DNA of 21,589 nucleotides from Deferribacteres bacterium (GCA_013152795.1 JAADFS010000304.1:1-21589); one strand, 5' to 3'. Positions 7,102-13,922 are shown, counted from the first letter of the stretch. The notes: generated by a model from the sequence alone, not told the origin. Made by a program: numbers and translations.

Positions 7102-7263
7102 TTATTAACCCCCTTTACTATCTTAATGCGTTATAGCGAATATTACGAAAACCTTAATTAATCACTTAATATCAGGGATACTAAGAAAAGCTCCCCTCTT
7201 CAGATGTCAGAATCAGAATAGTAACGAACCAGCCTGCAATTCCGGCCGTGTGCTCAATTAAAG

Positions 7264-7779
7264 TCAGACTTCATGTTCCTTGAGCATATTCGAGTGCTTC
7301 AGAATCCTGTAGGTCCAGTTTCTGACCTCATTGGCCCGGAGGTCATATATCTTTTCGCGGCACTGCATATATATATCAAATGCTGCCGCCGCCATCCGGT
7401 CAATCCTGGACTCAACGCCCATCAAATCTTCATACATCCCGTGCCTGCGGATATCACTCCTTAATTCCTCCCTTATAACATCCTTCAGCCCGAAGATAAA
7501 GCCCACAGCCTGTGCCGGCGTAAAGTCCTGAATGGCCCTTATTCTTATAACATTATCGAGATAAGAGCCGACTCCGGTCTCTGTTGTTTCTCTGTTGATA
7601 ATTCCGTTAAAAAGCCCCTGCAGAGCGGAGTGGATGGTTTCAGCCACGGGGTTTGCAGACTGTTCTGCCGGGGTCTTTAAGAAGTTTCTGGTCGCCTCTG
7701 GATAAGTCTCTATTGTCAAATCAAACCATTTCTGCACTATTACCCGTTTCTTTTCTTTCAGCAGTTCTTCAATATACAT
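7264..7779 (-). CDS. RsbRD N-terminal-domain protein in the dsr operon
   Basis: This is a 171-residue protein. I chose the ATG at 7779 because GGGAAGGA lies 5-6 nt upstream and it gives the typical family start MYIEELLKEKK; a TTG at 7809 would add ten residues without a ribosome-binding site. The all-helical pattern, with EELLKEKKRVIVQKWFDLT at the start and a central FTPAQAVGFIFGLKDVIREEL helix, matches the RsbRD N-terminal (globin-like sensor) domain. There is no STAS domain, so it is a stand-alone version. Such proteins are found next to dsrMK in sulfate reducers. It may sense a ligand or modulate the complex, but its role is not established. It lies between dsrC and dsrM on one strand. 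Confidence 0.78.
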   Translation of the reverse strand: MYIEELLKEKKRVIVQKWFDLTIETYPEATRNFLKTPAEQSANPVAETIHSALQGLFNGIINRETTETGVGSYLDNVIRIRAIQDFTPAQAVGFIFGLKDVIREELRSDIRRHGMYEDLMGVESRIDRMAAAAFDIYMQCREKIYDLRANEVRNWTYRILKHSNMLKEHEV

Positions 7780-7819
7780 CGGTCCTTCCCAGTCCAAGGG
7801 GATGAACAAGCACTTTACT

Positions 7820-7879
7820 TTTAAAGGGTTGCTTCCCCTGCCCCCGGTGTGTCAAAGGCAGCGGCAGCAACCCTTTAAA
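7820..7879 (-). promoter_or_regulatory. Long hairpin between dsrC and the rsbRD-like gene
   Basis: A perfect 14-bp inverted repeat is formed by TTTAAAGGGTTGCT (7820-7833) and AGCAACCCTTTAAA (7866-7879). Inside it, CTGCC (7838-7842) pairs with GGCAG (7857-7861) across an asymmetric internal loop. It starts 14 nt after the dsrC stop and ends about 40 nt before the next start. The weak TTT at its end suggests partial termination or an mRNA-stabilising 3' end that keeps dsrC expression above the downstream genes. Confidence 0.7.
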
Positions 7880-7893
7880 CTCTGGTTTTCTTT

Positions 7894-8229
7894 TTATACG
7901 CAACCGGTTGGTTTAGGCAGTCCGGCATACCGGCAGGCCTGCTTTGCAGGACCGGCAGGATAGAGTTCGTACAGGTATTTGGTGTTACCCTTTTCCTTTC
8001 CCATGGTCTTGGCGATCTCCTTGGTGAGAATCTTGATCATAGGAGCGATCTGGTACTTCTCAAAGTAGCTTCTGAGAAATCTGATGATTTCCCAATGCTC
8101 GTCTGTCAGCTCAATACCATCCTGCTTTGCCATGACTTCAGCCATACCTTCCGTCCAGACAGACCAGTCGATCAGGTATCCCTCCTCATCGACTTCGTAT
8201 TGTTTTCCTTCAAATTCCATTGTTGGCAT
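7894..8229 (-). CDS. dsrC: DsrC, sulfur-carrying substrate/partner of DsrAB
   Basis: This 111-residue protein starts at an ATG 7 nt after AAGGAG. It has the DsrC/TusE fold sequence (DWSVWTEGMAEVMAKQDGI, then LTDEHWEIIRFLRSYFEKY) and the diagnostic C-terminal arm, with Cys99 and the penultimate Cys110 separated by ten residues in CRYAGLPKPTGCV. Both redox Cys are present, so this is true DsrC and not the single-Cys TusE. DsrAB loads sulfite-derived sulfur between these Cys as a trisulfide, which DsrMK(J) then reduces. The gene has its own promoter about 125 nt upstream and is followed by a stable hairpin, consistent with the high abundance known for DsrC. Confidence 0.97.
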   Translation of the reverse strand: MPTMEFEGKQYEVDEEGYLIDWSVWTEGMAEVMAKQDGIELTDEHWEIIRFLRSYFEKYQIAPMIKILTKEIAKTMGKEKGNTKYLYELYPAGPAKQACRYAGLPKPTGCV

Positions 8230-8352
8230 TATGCGACTCCTTTCTTTACGTATGGGTTTTTGGTTTCGCTCTTTTCAGTTCATCAAGCGAATGATGATTC
8301 CTGTAAACTTTCAATAACTTGAAATAATAATTGAATGTAAGAGAGATTTGAA

Positions 8353-8394
8353 AATATAATATAAAAAACGCTATTTGGTCAAATAAAAAAATTT
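8353..8394 (-). promoter_or_regulatory. dsrC promoter with T-tract block shared with dsrA
   Basis: On the minus strand, -35 TTGACC (8382-8377) and -10 TATATT (8358-8353) are separated by 18 nt. A run of seven T lies just upstream of the -35. The 17-nt block at 8378-8394 is identical to that at 13179-13195 in front of dsrA. Downstream in the leader is the palindrome TTTCAA-TAAC-TTGAAA (8309-8324, + strand reading). Confidence 0.65.
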
Positions 8395-8434
8395 TATATA
8401 TCCTTTATCATACCTAATGATTCTCCACTTTCCC

Positions 8435-8761
8435 TCAGTCCTTCAGTCTCACAAAAACAAGCTTGCCGAGTTTACCGCTTTTGGGTCTTCCGCCCGTCAT
8501 ATTCGAATGATGATCATAATCATAATCTATGCTATCATAATCCCCGGGATCCAATGCAAGTGCCCTGTCGATATCACCCCTGCAGACGAAGGTCAACGCT
8601 TCCATGAAGATTTCCCCGAGGTTATGTCCCGTCCGGTCCAGCACATAAACCGAGCCGCATGTACATATACCGCCGGTTAACTCCATGGACCTGAAACTGA
8701 TGTCAACAGGCCGCCGCAGGAAATTATCACAAAACGGACATTGCAGTGGTCGTGCCCTCAT
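8435..8761 (-). CDS. Zinc-ribbon protein translationally coupled to dsrN
   Basis: This 108-residue protein carries a four-Cys metal site: CPFC at residues 8-11 and CTC at residues 33-35 (CTCGSVYVLDRTG). It is followed by a helical region (GEIFMEALTFVCRGDIDRALAL), a Tyr/Asp-rich stretch (DYDSIDYDYDHH) and a basic C terminus. Its ATG overlaps the dsrN stop in an ATGA arrangement, so it belongs to the dsrABDN unit as its last gene. I do not recognise a named family. The fixed position next to siroheme amidation suggests a role in Dsr maturation or in regulating that step. This is inference from context only. Confidence 0.75.
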   Translation of the reverse strand: MRARPLQCPFCDNFLRRPVDISFRSMELTGGICTCGSVYVLDRTGHNLGEIFMEALTFVCRGDIDRALALDPGDYDSIDYDYDHHSNMTGGRPKSGKLGKLVFVRLKD

Positions 8762-10215
8762 TGATCGTCTCCCTCACGTTTTACAGGCTTTTGTTTATTA
8801 TACTGCATAGCGCACCTCACCAGGCCCGCCGCCCACTCGGGCGTGCCCACGGCATGAAGATGGGTATAAGCTGCGAACACATTTTTATAACACATGCCGT
8901 CCCTGTTATCAACAATCCCCTTGCCCCTTTTCACTTTAAACGCCATATAAGCGCCGTCCTCATCTATCTCCAGCACCTTTGAATAGTGAAACTCATGACC
9001 TTTAAAGAGTTTTCTGCGCTGGAAATATGGATTGTCCCTTTCGACCTCGACTATTGTATAGCCGTGGGCGAGGGGTCTCTTCTGCAGGCCGAAGGTAACA
9101 GGAAGGGCACCCACCATAGGATACGTGCTGCCCTCCAAAATAAGGCGCCTGCCCAGATACATCAGCCCGCCGCACTCGGCATAGACCGGGAAGCCATCCT
9201 GAATGGCATTATACAGCGAATCCCTGAAGCCGGCATTATCCGCCAGGGCTATTGCATGTGTTTCAGGAAATCCTCCGCCTATATAAAGCGCATCCAGTTC
9301 AGGGAGCCTGTCCTCCTTCAGGGGGCTGACCTCCACTATGCTTGCACCCAGCCTCTCGATCTCCTCAAAATTCTCCTGGTAGTAAAACTGAAAGGCCGAG
9401 TCCCTGATAACACCGATCCTGGGGGCACAGCCCGCTGCCTGCAGGCTGTTATAAGCAGCCGCAGAACGCCGGCCGATGTCTGCTTTTTTCAGGGGGCCTG
9501 CTGATGCGGCGATCTTCAGGATTGCATCCGTGTCAAGATACCGTGAGCCTGTTTCCGCCAGGAGCGCTATCGACTCCTCAATATTGCCATGCTCCTGAAA
9601 CGGGATCAACCCCATATGCCTCTCCGGAATAGGATTCTTTTTCAGTCTCGGTACGGCGCCCAGCACGGGCAGGCCGCATCTTTCATTCAGTGCCCTGCGT
9701 ATAACCGACTCCTGCCTGGCAGTTGCAACACGGTTGAGGACAACACCCCTGATGTCCACTCCGCGGTCCATTTCCTGGCACCCCAGAATCATAGCCGCAA
9801 CAGTATTGGTTGCCTTTGTGCAATCCACGGTTATTATCACGGGTGCGCTCAGGAGTTTGGCCAGCTCGGCCGTGCTGTATGTCCCCTCATGGTCAACACC
9901 GTCATAAAGGCCCCTGTTGCCCTCGATTATCGCCATAAATCCATCCCGTGCGAGAGAAGAAAGGGAGTTTGTGCGCGAAACAAAGGAATGAAGCGCCTGC
10001 TCAGGAGACATTATAAACAGGTCCAGATTGTAGCAGGGAGCACCCGATGCCCTTGCCAGCCAGCCGGCGTCTATGTAATCAGGGCCCTTTTTGAACGTGA
10101 TTATTTCAATGCCTCTCTGCTTCAGAAAAGCGACAAGCGACAGGGAGAGAATAGTCTTGCCGCCCCCTCCCCGCAGGCCGGAGACAACTATTCTCGGGAT
10201 TGATTTGTTTAACAT
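8758..10215 (-). CDS. dsrN: DsrN, siroheme-amidating CobB/CbiA-type synthase
   Basis: This 485-residue protein is a cobyrinate a,c-diamide synthase homologue. The N-terminal ATP-binding domain has GLRGGGGKT (residues 13-21) followed by FKKGPDYID. The C-terminal class I glutaminase-like domain has YIGGGFPETHA, the nucleophile Cys348 in YAECGGLMYLG, and His452/454 in THLHA. Cobyrinate synthases amidate corrin side chains; the dsr-linked version (DsrN) amidates siroheme for DsrAB. Placement right after dsrABD on the same strand favours DsrN, since no other cobalamin gene is near, but a role in B12 synthesis cannot be excluded by sequence alone. The start ATG has only a weak ribosome-binding site. 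It is coupled to the downstream zinc-ribbon gene. Confidence 0.88.
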   Translation of the reverse strand: MLNKSIPRIVVSGLRGGGGKTILSLSLVAFLKQRGIEIITFKKGPDYIDAGWLARASGAPCYNLDLFIMSPEQALHSFVSRTNSLSSLARDGFMAIIEGNRGLYDGVDHEGTYSTAELAKLLSAPVIITVDCTKATNTVAAMILGCQEMDRGVDIRGVVLNRVATARQESVIRRALNERCGLPVLGAVPRLKKNPIPERHMGLIPFQEHGNIEESIALLAETGSRYLDTDAILKIAASAGPLKKADIGRRSAAAYNSLQAAGCAPRIGVIRDSAFQFYYQENFEEIERLGASIVEVSPLKEDRLPELDALYIGGGFPETHAIALADNAGFRDSLYNAIQDGFPVYAECGGLMYLGRRLILEGSTYPMVGALPVTFGLQKRPLAHGYTIVEVERDNPYFQRRKLFKGHEFHYSKVLEIDEDGAYMAFKVKRGKGIVDNRDGMCYKNVFAAYTHLHAVGTPEWAAGLVRCAMQYNKQKPVKREGDDQ

Positions 10216-10261
10216 ATGAAGTGGGGATAGAGACTGTGCAAATAAAGAAACGTATTAGCAG

Positions 10262-10305
10262 CAGGGATCAGCCGCCCGTAACAGTTCACCGGGCCCTGAT
10301 CCCTG
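10262..10305 (-). terminator. Hairpin between dsrD and dsrN
   Basis: CAGGGATCAG (10262-10271) pairs perfectly with CTGATCCCTG (10296-10305), and an inner GCCCG/CGGGC pair extends the stem. On the minus strand no solid T-run follows, so this probably causes partial termination or protects the dsrABD 3' end. It may set dsrN and the zinc-ribbon gene at a lower level than dsrABD. Confidence 0.65.
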
Positions 10306-10330
10306 TCTTAATTTTGTTCAGGTCTTGCTT

Positions 10331-10576
10331 CTATATTAAACCTTTTTCCTTGAGGTACTCTTCGCTGGGAATCTCTACGGAACTGGCGCCTCCGCCATAG
10401 GAGTACATCAGCTTCCCGACATCTATCATGGCCCTAAGGGCCTTTTTGACAGTATCCTTTTCCTCTCCCGTATCAGCGCTGATCTTTTTGATTATATCTT
10501 TTTCCTTCAGTTTCTTTTTGCCCTTCATCTGCTGCATATATTCAAATATCTTACCCTGGATTTCTTCCTGTTCCAT
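10331..10576 (-). CDS. dsrD: DsrD, activator of DsrAB
   Basis: This 81-residue protein is rich in Lys and Glu and has a winged-helix pattern: KDIIKKISADTGEEKDTVKKALRAMIDVGKLMYSYGGGASSVEIP. Length and composition match DsrD, which is found with dsrAB in sulfite- and sulfate-reducing organisms. It has been shown in the literature to stimulate sulfite reduction by DsrAB allosterically. Its presence is widely used as a marker for the reductive direction. It follows dsrB by 141 nt, a gap containing a hairpin, and starts after GAGGTGAG. Confidence 0.93.
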   Translation of the reverse strand: MEQEEIQGKIFEYMQQMKGKKKLKEKDIIKKISADTGEEKDTVKKALRAMIDVGKLMYSYGGGASSVEIPSEEYLKEKGLI

Positions 10577-10670
10577 ATTCTCACCTCATTTTGTAATTTT
10601 GGTTAGCGGTAATAGGCTAACTTTTCAGATATATTTTGTCAAGTCCGGTATGAGATTAAAGAGAAAGATA

Positions 10671-10704
10671 GCGGGCGCTTCCTCGATAGGGGGGAAGCAC
10701 CCGC
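10671..10704 (-). terminator. Attenuator-like hairpin between dsrB and dsrD
   Basis: A 12-bp stem with one G-T wobble (10671-10682 with 10693-10704) has a 10-nt loop and is followed on the minus strand by a pyrimidine-rich TATCTTTCTCTTT. It sits 14 nt after the dsrB stop. It could act as a partial terminator or as an RNA-stabilising end that lowers dsrD expression relative to dsrAB. Confidence 0.65.
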
Positions 10705-10717
10705 CGTTCATCCCGAT

Positions 10718-11788
10718 TTAGAATTTAAATGCTGCCGAGGTCCTCATGGTGTCCCTCATGAATGTGAAGTCGTCGATGTGCTGGAACGTAAAATCAATGC
10801 CGGTAAGCTTGAAGAACTCTTCCCATCCGACTCTTTCCACCCATTCTCCGACCCTCTCGTGCTTCTTGGCGTTTGCCGCGTATACGTTCAGGATGTTCTT
10901 GATTGCATCCACGACCTTGGGCCATCTCGGCGGATCATTGTAGAAAAACGGGATGGCGAGTTTTGAGAATTTCGGACTCGTTCTCAGGCTTCCGATCTTT
11001 CCGCCTACCACAATAGCCACTCCGTCCTCTTCAGGGTTATGAATCTGAATGGGAGGGCAGACCGTAAAACAGTTTCCGCAGTACATGCATTTTTCTTCAT
11101 TAATGGTTATTGATTTGGTCTTGGGATTCGGTCTGATTGCAGAGGTCGGACACGATGCGACCGTCGTCGGAATTTCACACATCTTTGCAACGTTCTCGTC
11201 ATCAACCACAGGCACCTTCCTGTGCACTGCAACAACGGCTATATCGGAGCAGTGAACAGCGCCGCACATGTTGACGCAGCAGGCGACCGCGATTCTCACC
11301 TTGTTGGGAAGTTCCTTTTCCGTAAAGTATTCATACAGATCATCCATTATCGCCTTGACTATTCCTGATGCGTCCGTACATGCGCTGTGACAGTGTACCC
11401 AGCCCTGAGTGTGGATGATATTGCTCACCCTCGGACCGATTCCTCCAACTGAATACTTCTTTTCCTTCAGCTCTGCGACAAGCGGATCGACCTTGCTCTT
11501 GTCGGATACGAGAAACTCTATGTTGTTCCTCGTGGTGAAGCGGAGGTATCCATCGCAGTACTTCTCCGCCAGATCGCATATCTCGCGGATGCTGGCCGTG
11601 CTCAGCAACCTCGGCGATCCCACCCTGACGGTATAGATCTCGTCTCCGCTTTCCGCAACGTGGACCATTGTCCCGGGGCTTAAGACCTCATGATATTTCC
11701 ATTTCCCGTAATTCTTCTTTATTACGGGCGGCAAAAACTGTTCATAATGTGGTGGTCCAATATCTGTTTTTCTCTCCGGTAATGACAT
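10718..11788 (-). CDS. dsrB: DsrB, dissimilatory sulfite reductase beta subunit
   Basis: This 356-residue protein starts at an ATG 8 nt after AAAGGAGGA. The siroheme/[4Fe-4S] region is present (GWVHCHSACTDASG at 130-141; ACCVNMCGAVHCSD at 169-182, with Cys170, 171 and 175). The inserted ferredoxin domain has Cys213 and CMYCGNCFTVCP at 234-245. Residues TRNNIEF and other conserved blocks are intact. With DsrA it forms the cytoplasmic alpha2beta2 enzyme that reduces sulfite and passes sulfur to DsrC. It lies 35 nt after dsrA. The C terminus (TSAAFKF) is the typical short end. Gene context with dsrD indicates the reductive type, though sequence alone cannot exclude reversed operation or disproportionation. 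Confidence 0.96.
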   Translation of the reverse strand: MSLPERKTDIGPPHYEQFLPPVIKKNYGKWKYHEVLSPGTMVHVAESGDEIYTVRVGSPRLLSTASIREICDLAEKYCDGYLRFTTRNNIEFLVSDKSKVDPLVAELKEKKYSVGGIGPRVSNIIHTQGWVHCHSACTDASGIVKAIMDDLYEYFTEKELPNKVRIAVACCVNMCGAVHCSDIAVVAVHRKVPVVDDENVAKMCEIPTTVASCPTSAIRPNPKTKSITINEEKCMYCGNCFTVCPPIQIHNPEEDGVAIVVGGKIGSLRTSPKFSKLAIPFFYNDPPRWPKVVDAIKNILNVYAANAKKHERVGEWVERVGWEEFFKLTGIDFTFQHIDDFTFMRDTMRTSAAFKF

Positions 11789-11823
11789 TGATAATTCCTC
11801 CTTTATCTTTAATTTCCTCTTGA

Positions 11824-12981
11824 TTATTTCTTGAAATCACTTTCAGACCAGAAGAAGAACGGGTCTTTTCTCGGCTCCTTGACCTGCTGCGGCTGAGGCG
11901 GAACACCGATGGCCTCAAGGAAAGGCCTCATGCCCTTGGCCTCAATCAGCTCACCTATTCTCTCCCTGGGTTTGGCATTGTCATCCCACCACTCTATCAT
12001 CTTCTCAGCGAGATCCTTCAGTTCATCGTAAGGCGGTTTGCACTCGATAAACGGAACAATGACCCATGACAGCAGTGAACCCACCACGATAGGCGCCTTA
12101 CTTCCGACAAGGATGGTTGCACCTTTCTCCTTACCGGGCTTTAATGCCTTGGTCATCTTTGATATACAGTGCATGCATCTGGTGCACTGCGCATCGTTGA
12201 TCTTGATCTCTCCGTTGTCATAGCTTATGCAGCTTGTAGGACACATATCAACGATTTCCGCCTGTATATCCATTCCGGCATCGGCATACTTCTTTACCTC
12301 CGCCTGGTCGACCTGGATATTGTCCTTCCATGTTCCTATAATCGACAGGTCCGCGCGGGCTATTGCAGCCACACAGTCACACGCGCAGCCGGATACCTTT
12401 ATCTTGAATTTGTACGGGAACGCCGGCCTGTGAAGCTCATCCTGGAAATGCTGTGTCATGCTGTTGCATATATCCATTGCGTCGATATTCGCCCACTCAC
12501 AGCGTGCCATGCCCACGCAGCAGCTTGGCGTCCTCATCGCCGAGCCTGAGCCGCCGAGGTCCCACCCGCGTGAAGAATATTCGGCAAAAAGAGGCTCGAG
12601 ATTTTCAGTGGTTGTACCGAGAAGCACAAGGTCCCCTGTAGAACCGTGCAGATTTGTAAGGCCGCTTCCGTACTTGTCCCATATGTCGCACACCATCCTC
12701 AGTGCCTCTGCAGTGTAAAAGAAACCGCTCGGCTGGTTAAGTCTCACAGTGTGGAAATGTGCAATGCCGGGGAACTCATCCGGCAGTGAAGAGTATCTCC
12801 CGATAACTCCGCCGCCGTAACCCAGAACTCCGACGATACCGCCGTGTTTCCAGTATCCCCGCTTGGTGTTATAAGACTTTTCAAGCTGGCCCAATTCATC
12901 ATCCGCCATCTGAGGCATGGAACTGCTCTGCGCAGCCTTCTTGATTTCGGTAACGAAACTCGGCCACGTTTTCAAGCTCAT
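11824..12981 (-). CDS. dsrA: DsrA, sulfite reductase alpha subunit; N terminus displaced by a frameshift
   Basis: The frame gives 385 residues covering essentially all of DsrA: YWKHGGIVGVLGYGGGVIGRY, HFHTVR, GLTNLHGSTGD, and the siroheme-cluster ligands Cys155-x5-Cys161 and Cys199-x3-Cys203. It also has the ferredoxin domain with Cys247, Cys251 and CTRCMHC at 266-272. The ATG at 12981 has no ribosome-binding site and yields MSLKTWPSFV. The expected DsrA start, MSGKYKTPLLDELEN, is encoded 31 nt upstream in another frame behind a strong AAGGAGGAG. The natural protein should join these two, so the listed start is provisional: sequencing or assembly error, a mutation, or translational frameshifting could explain it. 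The rest of the gene is undamaged. Confidence 0.93.
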   Translation of the reverse strand: MSLKTWPSFVTEIKKAAQSSSMPQMADDELGQLEKSYNTKRGYWKHGGIVGVLGYGGGVIGRYSSLPDEFPGIAHFHTVRLNQPSGFFYTAEALRMVCDIWDKYGSGLTNLHGSTGDLVLLGTTTENLEPLFAEYSSRGWDLGGSGSAMRTPSCCVGMARCEWANIDAMDICNSMTQHFQDELHRPAFPYKFKIKVSGCACDCVAAIARADLSIIGTWKDNIQVDQAEVKKYADAGMDIQAEIVDMCPTSCISYDNGEIKINDAQCTRCMHCISKMTKALKPGKEKGATILVGSKAPIVVGSLLSWVIVPFIECKPPYDELKDLAEKMIEWWDDNAKPRERIGELIEAKGMRPFLEAIGVPPQPQQVKEPRKDPFFFWSESDFKK

Positions 12982-13012
12982 CCAACAATGGTGTTTTGTA
13001 CTTTCCGCTCAT
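12899..13012 (-). pseudogene. dsrA: Out-of-frame 5' end of dsrA (canonical start and leader codons)
   Basis: From the ATG at 13012, 7 nt after GGAGG, the frame reads MSGKYKTPLLDELEN, the hallmark N terminus of DsrA. After residue 15 it leaves the conserved sequence, runs through 22 unrelated residues and stops at 12899. The conserved continuation WPSFVTEIKK appears in the next frame from about 12967. Removing one base, or adding two, near 12966-12972 (the GAAAACGTGG region, minus strand) would restore one DsrA of about 395 residues. Confidence 0.85.
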
Positions 13013-13093
13013 TATGCTCCTCCTTTTCTTTTTATCCCTTAGCAGGTCTACAAGGGAATATTTTTACAAATTTATAAAAATAAAAATCCGCTT

Positions 13094-13129
13094 CCTAAAA
13101 AATTTTTAGGTCTTCTCTTGAATTTCAAG
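13094..13129. promoter_or_regulatory. Two palindromes in the dsrA leader
   Basis: CCTAAAAAATTTTTAGG (13094-13110) is an 8-bp palindrome around one base. CTTGAATTTCAAG (13117-13129) is a 6-bp palindrome around one base. Both lie between the proposed dsrA transcription start (about 13147) and the ATG, where a bound regulator could block elongation. The function is inferred. Confidence 0.4.
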
Positions 13130-13153
13130 GATTGCACGGAAAATCGGTTTTTC

Positions 13154-13195
13154 ATAGTAGTACATCTGTCATTTTAACGTCAAATAAAAAAATTT
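13154..13195 (-). promoter_or_regulatory. dsrA promoter with T-tract block shared with dsrC
   Basis: On the minus strand, -35 TTGACG (13183-13178) and -10 TACTAT (13159-13154) are separated by 18 nt. Seven T precede the -35, and the 17-nt block 13179-13195 is identical to that of dsrC. The predicted leader before the dsrA ATG is about 135 nt. The 263-nt gap 13013-13275 contains no gene. Confidence 0.62.
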
Positions 13196-13275
13196 AATGC
13201 ACTGATTGTCTATGCTTATTTTCTTGCCTTGCGGAAAACGCCGGGGATGCAGGCTGGCAACCCTGTGCGAATGAG

Positions 13276-13659
13276 TTAATCTCCCGCCCTACATGCCGTA
13301 TCCTGTTTTCTCCCGGTTCCCGCCCTTGCCCCTTCAATAAGGATGAAGATGAACACGACGGTAAATCCGAACAGGAGTCCCAGCACATCGATCAGGTCGT
13401 AATATACAAGCAGAAAGATGGCGGAAAATAAAGCCACCAGGCGGATCATGCTCAGAAAGACAAGCTTCCCGGCAGCCCTCTCGGCTCCGGCCAGCCTCTT
13501 GACGTTCTTTGTAAGCTGTTTCAGATTAAACAGGCCGAACACCCATCCTGTCAGCATGCCCAGGGGCATCTTCTGCGGGTCCGCAAAAAACGCGGATACA
13601 ACAATTGCCGGCAGGATTATGAATATGCTTTTTTTAACTACATTCTTCAGGAGTTCCAT
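13276..13659 (-). CDS. atpI: ATP synthase subunit I (AtpI)-like membrane protein
   Basis: This 127-residue protein (131 if the TTG at 13671 is used) has four hydrophobic segments, a PLGMLTGWVFGLFNLKQL segment and a basic region between the second and third helices, as in AtpI/ATP-synthase I proteins that assist assembly of the F0 c-ring. I prefer the ATG at 13659, since AAGGA lies 12 nt upstream but abuts the TTG. The gene follows atpZ directly on the minus strand. Normally atpB and atpE would follow; here the next gene is dsrA, so the pair is detached from the F0 operon. The C terminus is basic and cytoplasmic. Confidence 0.7.
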   Translation of the reverse strand: MELLKNVVKKSIFIILPAIVVSAFFADPQKMPLGMLTGWVFGLFNLKQLTKNVKRLAGAERAAGKLVFLSMIRLVALFSAIFLLVYYDLIDVLGLLFGFTVVFIFILIEGARAGTGRKQDTACRAGD

Positions 13660-13667
13660 TTCAGTAT

Positions 13668-13922
13668 TCAATCCTTGTTCCTTTCATCGGCCTTCCGGGC
13701 AATCCGGAACAGATACCTGAACCCCGCGACAATGCCCAGGAGGGTAAGTATAACGGTAAACCAGGGGTGGGTGTCGAGATATTCATCAACAACCCAGTAG
13801 CCGAGCGCAAAGCCCACAAAGGTGCTCACAACCATATTGATCCCCACGGTGCTGGCCACACCGAGGAACCTGATAAATTCCCTTTTTTTCTCTTTCTTCT
13901 CTGAAGGCATCTGCTCCTGCAT
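13668..13922 (-). CDS. atpZ: AtpZ/AtpI-family small membrane protein
   Basis: This 84-residue protein has a charged N terminus (SEKKEKKREFIRFLG) and two transmembrane helices. The first ends in FVGFALGYWVVDEYLDTHPW and the second in GIVAGFRYLFRI. This helical hairpin with an aromatic/acidic turn is typical of ATPase_gene1 (AtpZ) proteins encoded ahead of F-type ATP synthase genes. AtpZ with AtpI has been reported to form a Ca2+/Mg2+ channel-like complex. The ATG at 13922 has no clear ribosome-binding site; the in-frame ATG at 13910 has AGGAG only 3 nt upstream. Its stop region overlaps the longer possible atpI start. Confidence 0.78.
   Translation of the reverse strand: MQEQMPSEKKEKKREFIRFLGVASTVGINMVVSTFVGFALGYWVVDEYLDTHPWFTVILTLLGIVAGFRYLFRIARKADERNKD

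Noticed and set aside
8758..10215. Cobalamin biosynthesis cluster
   Set aside because: Only one CobB/CbiA-type gene is present, and it is embedded in the dsr operon; DsrN is the simpler reading.
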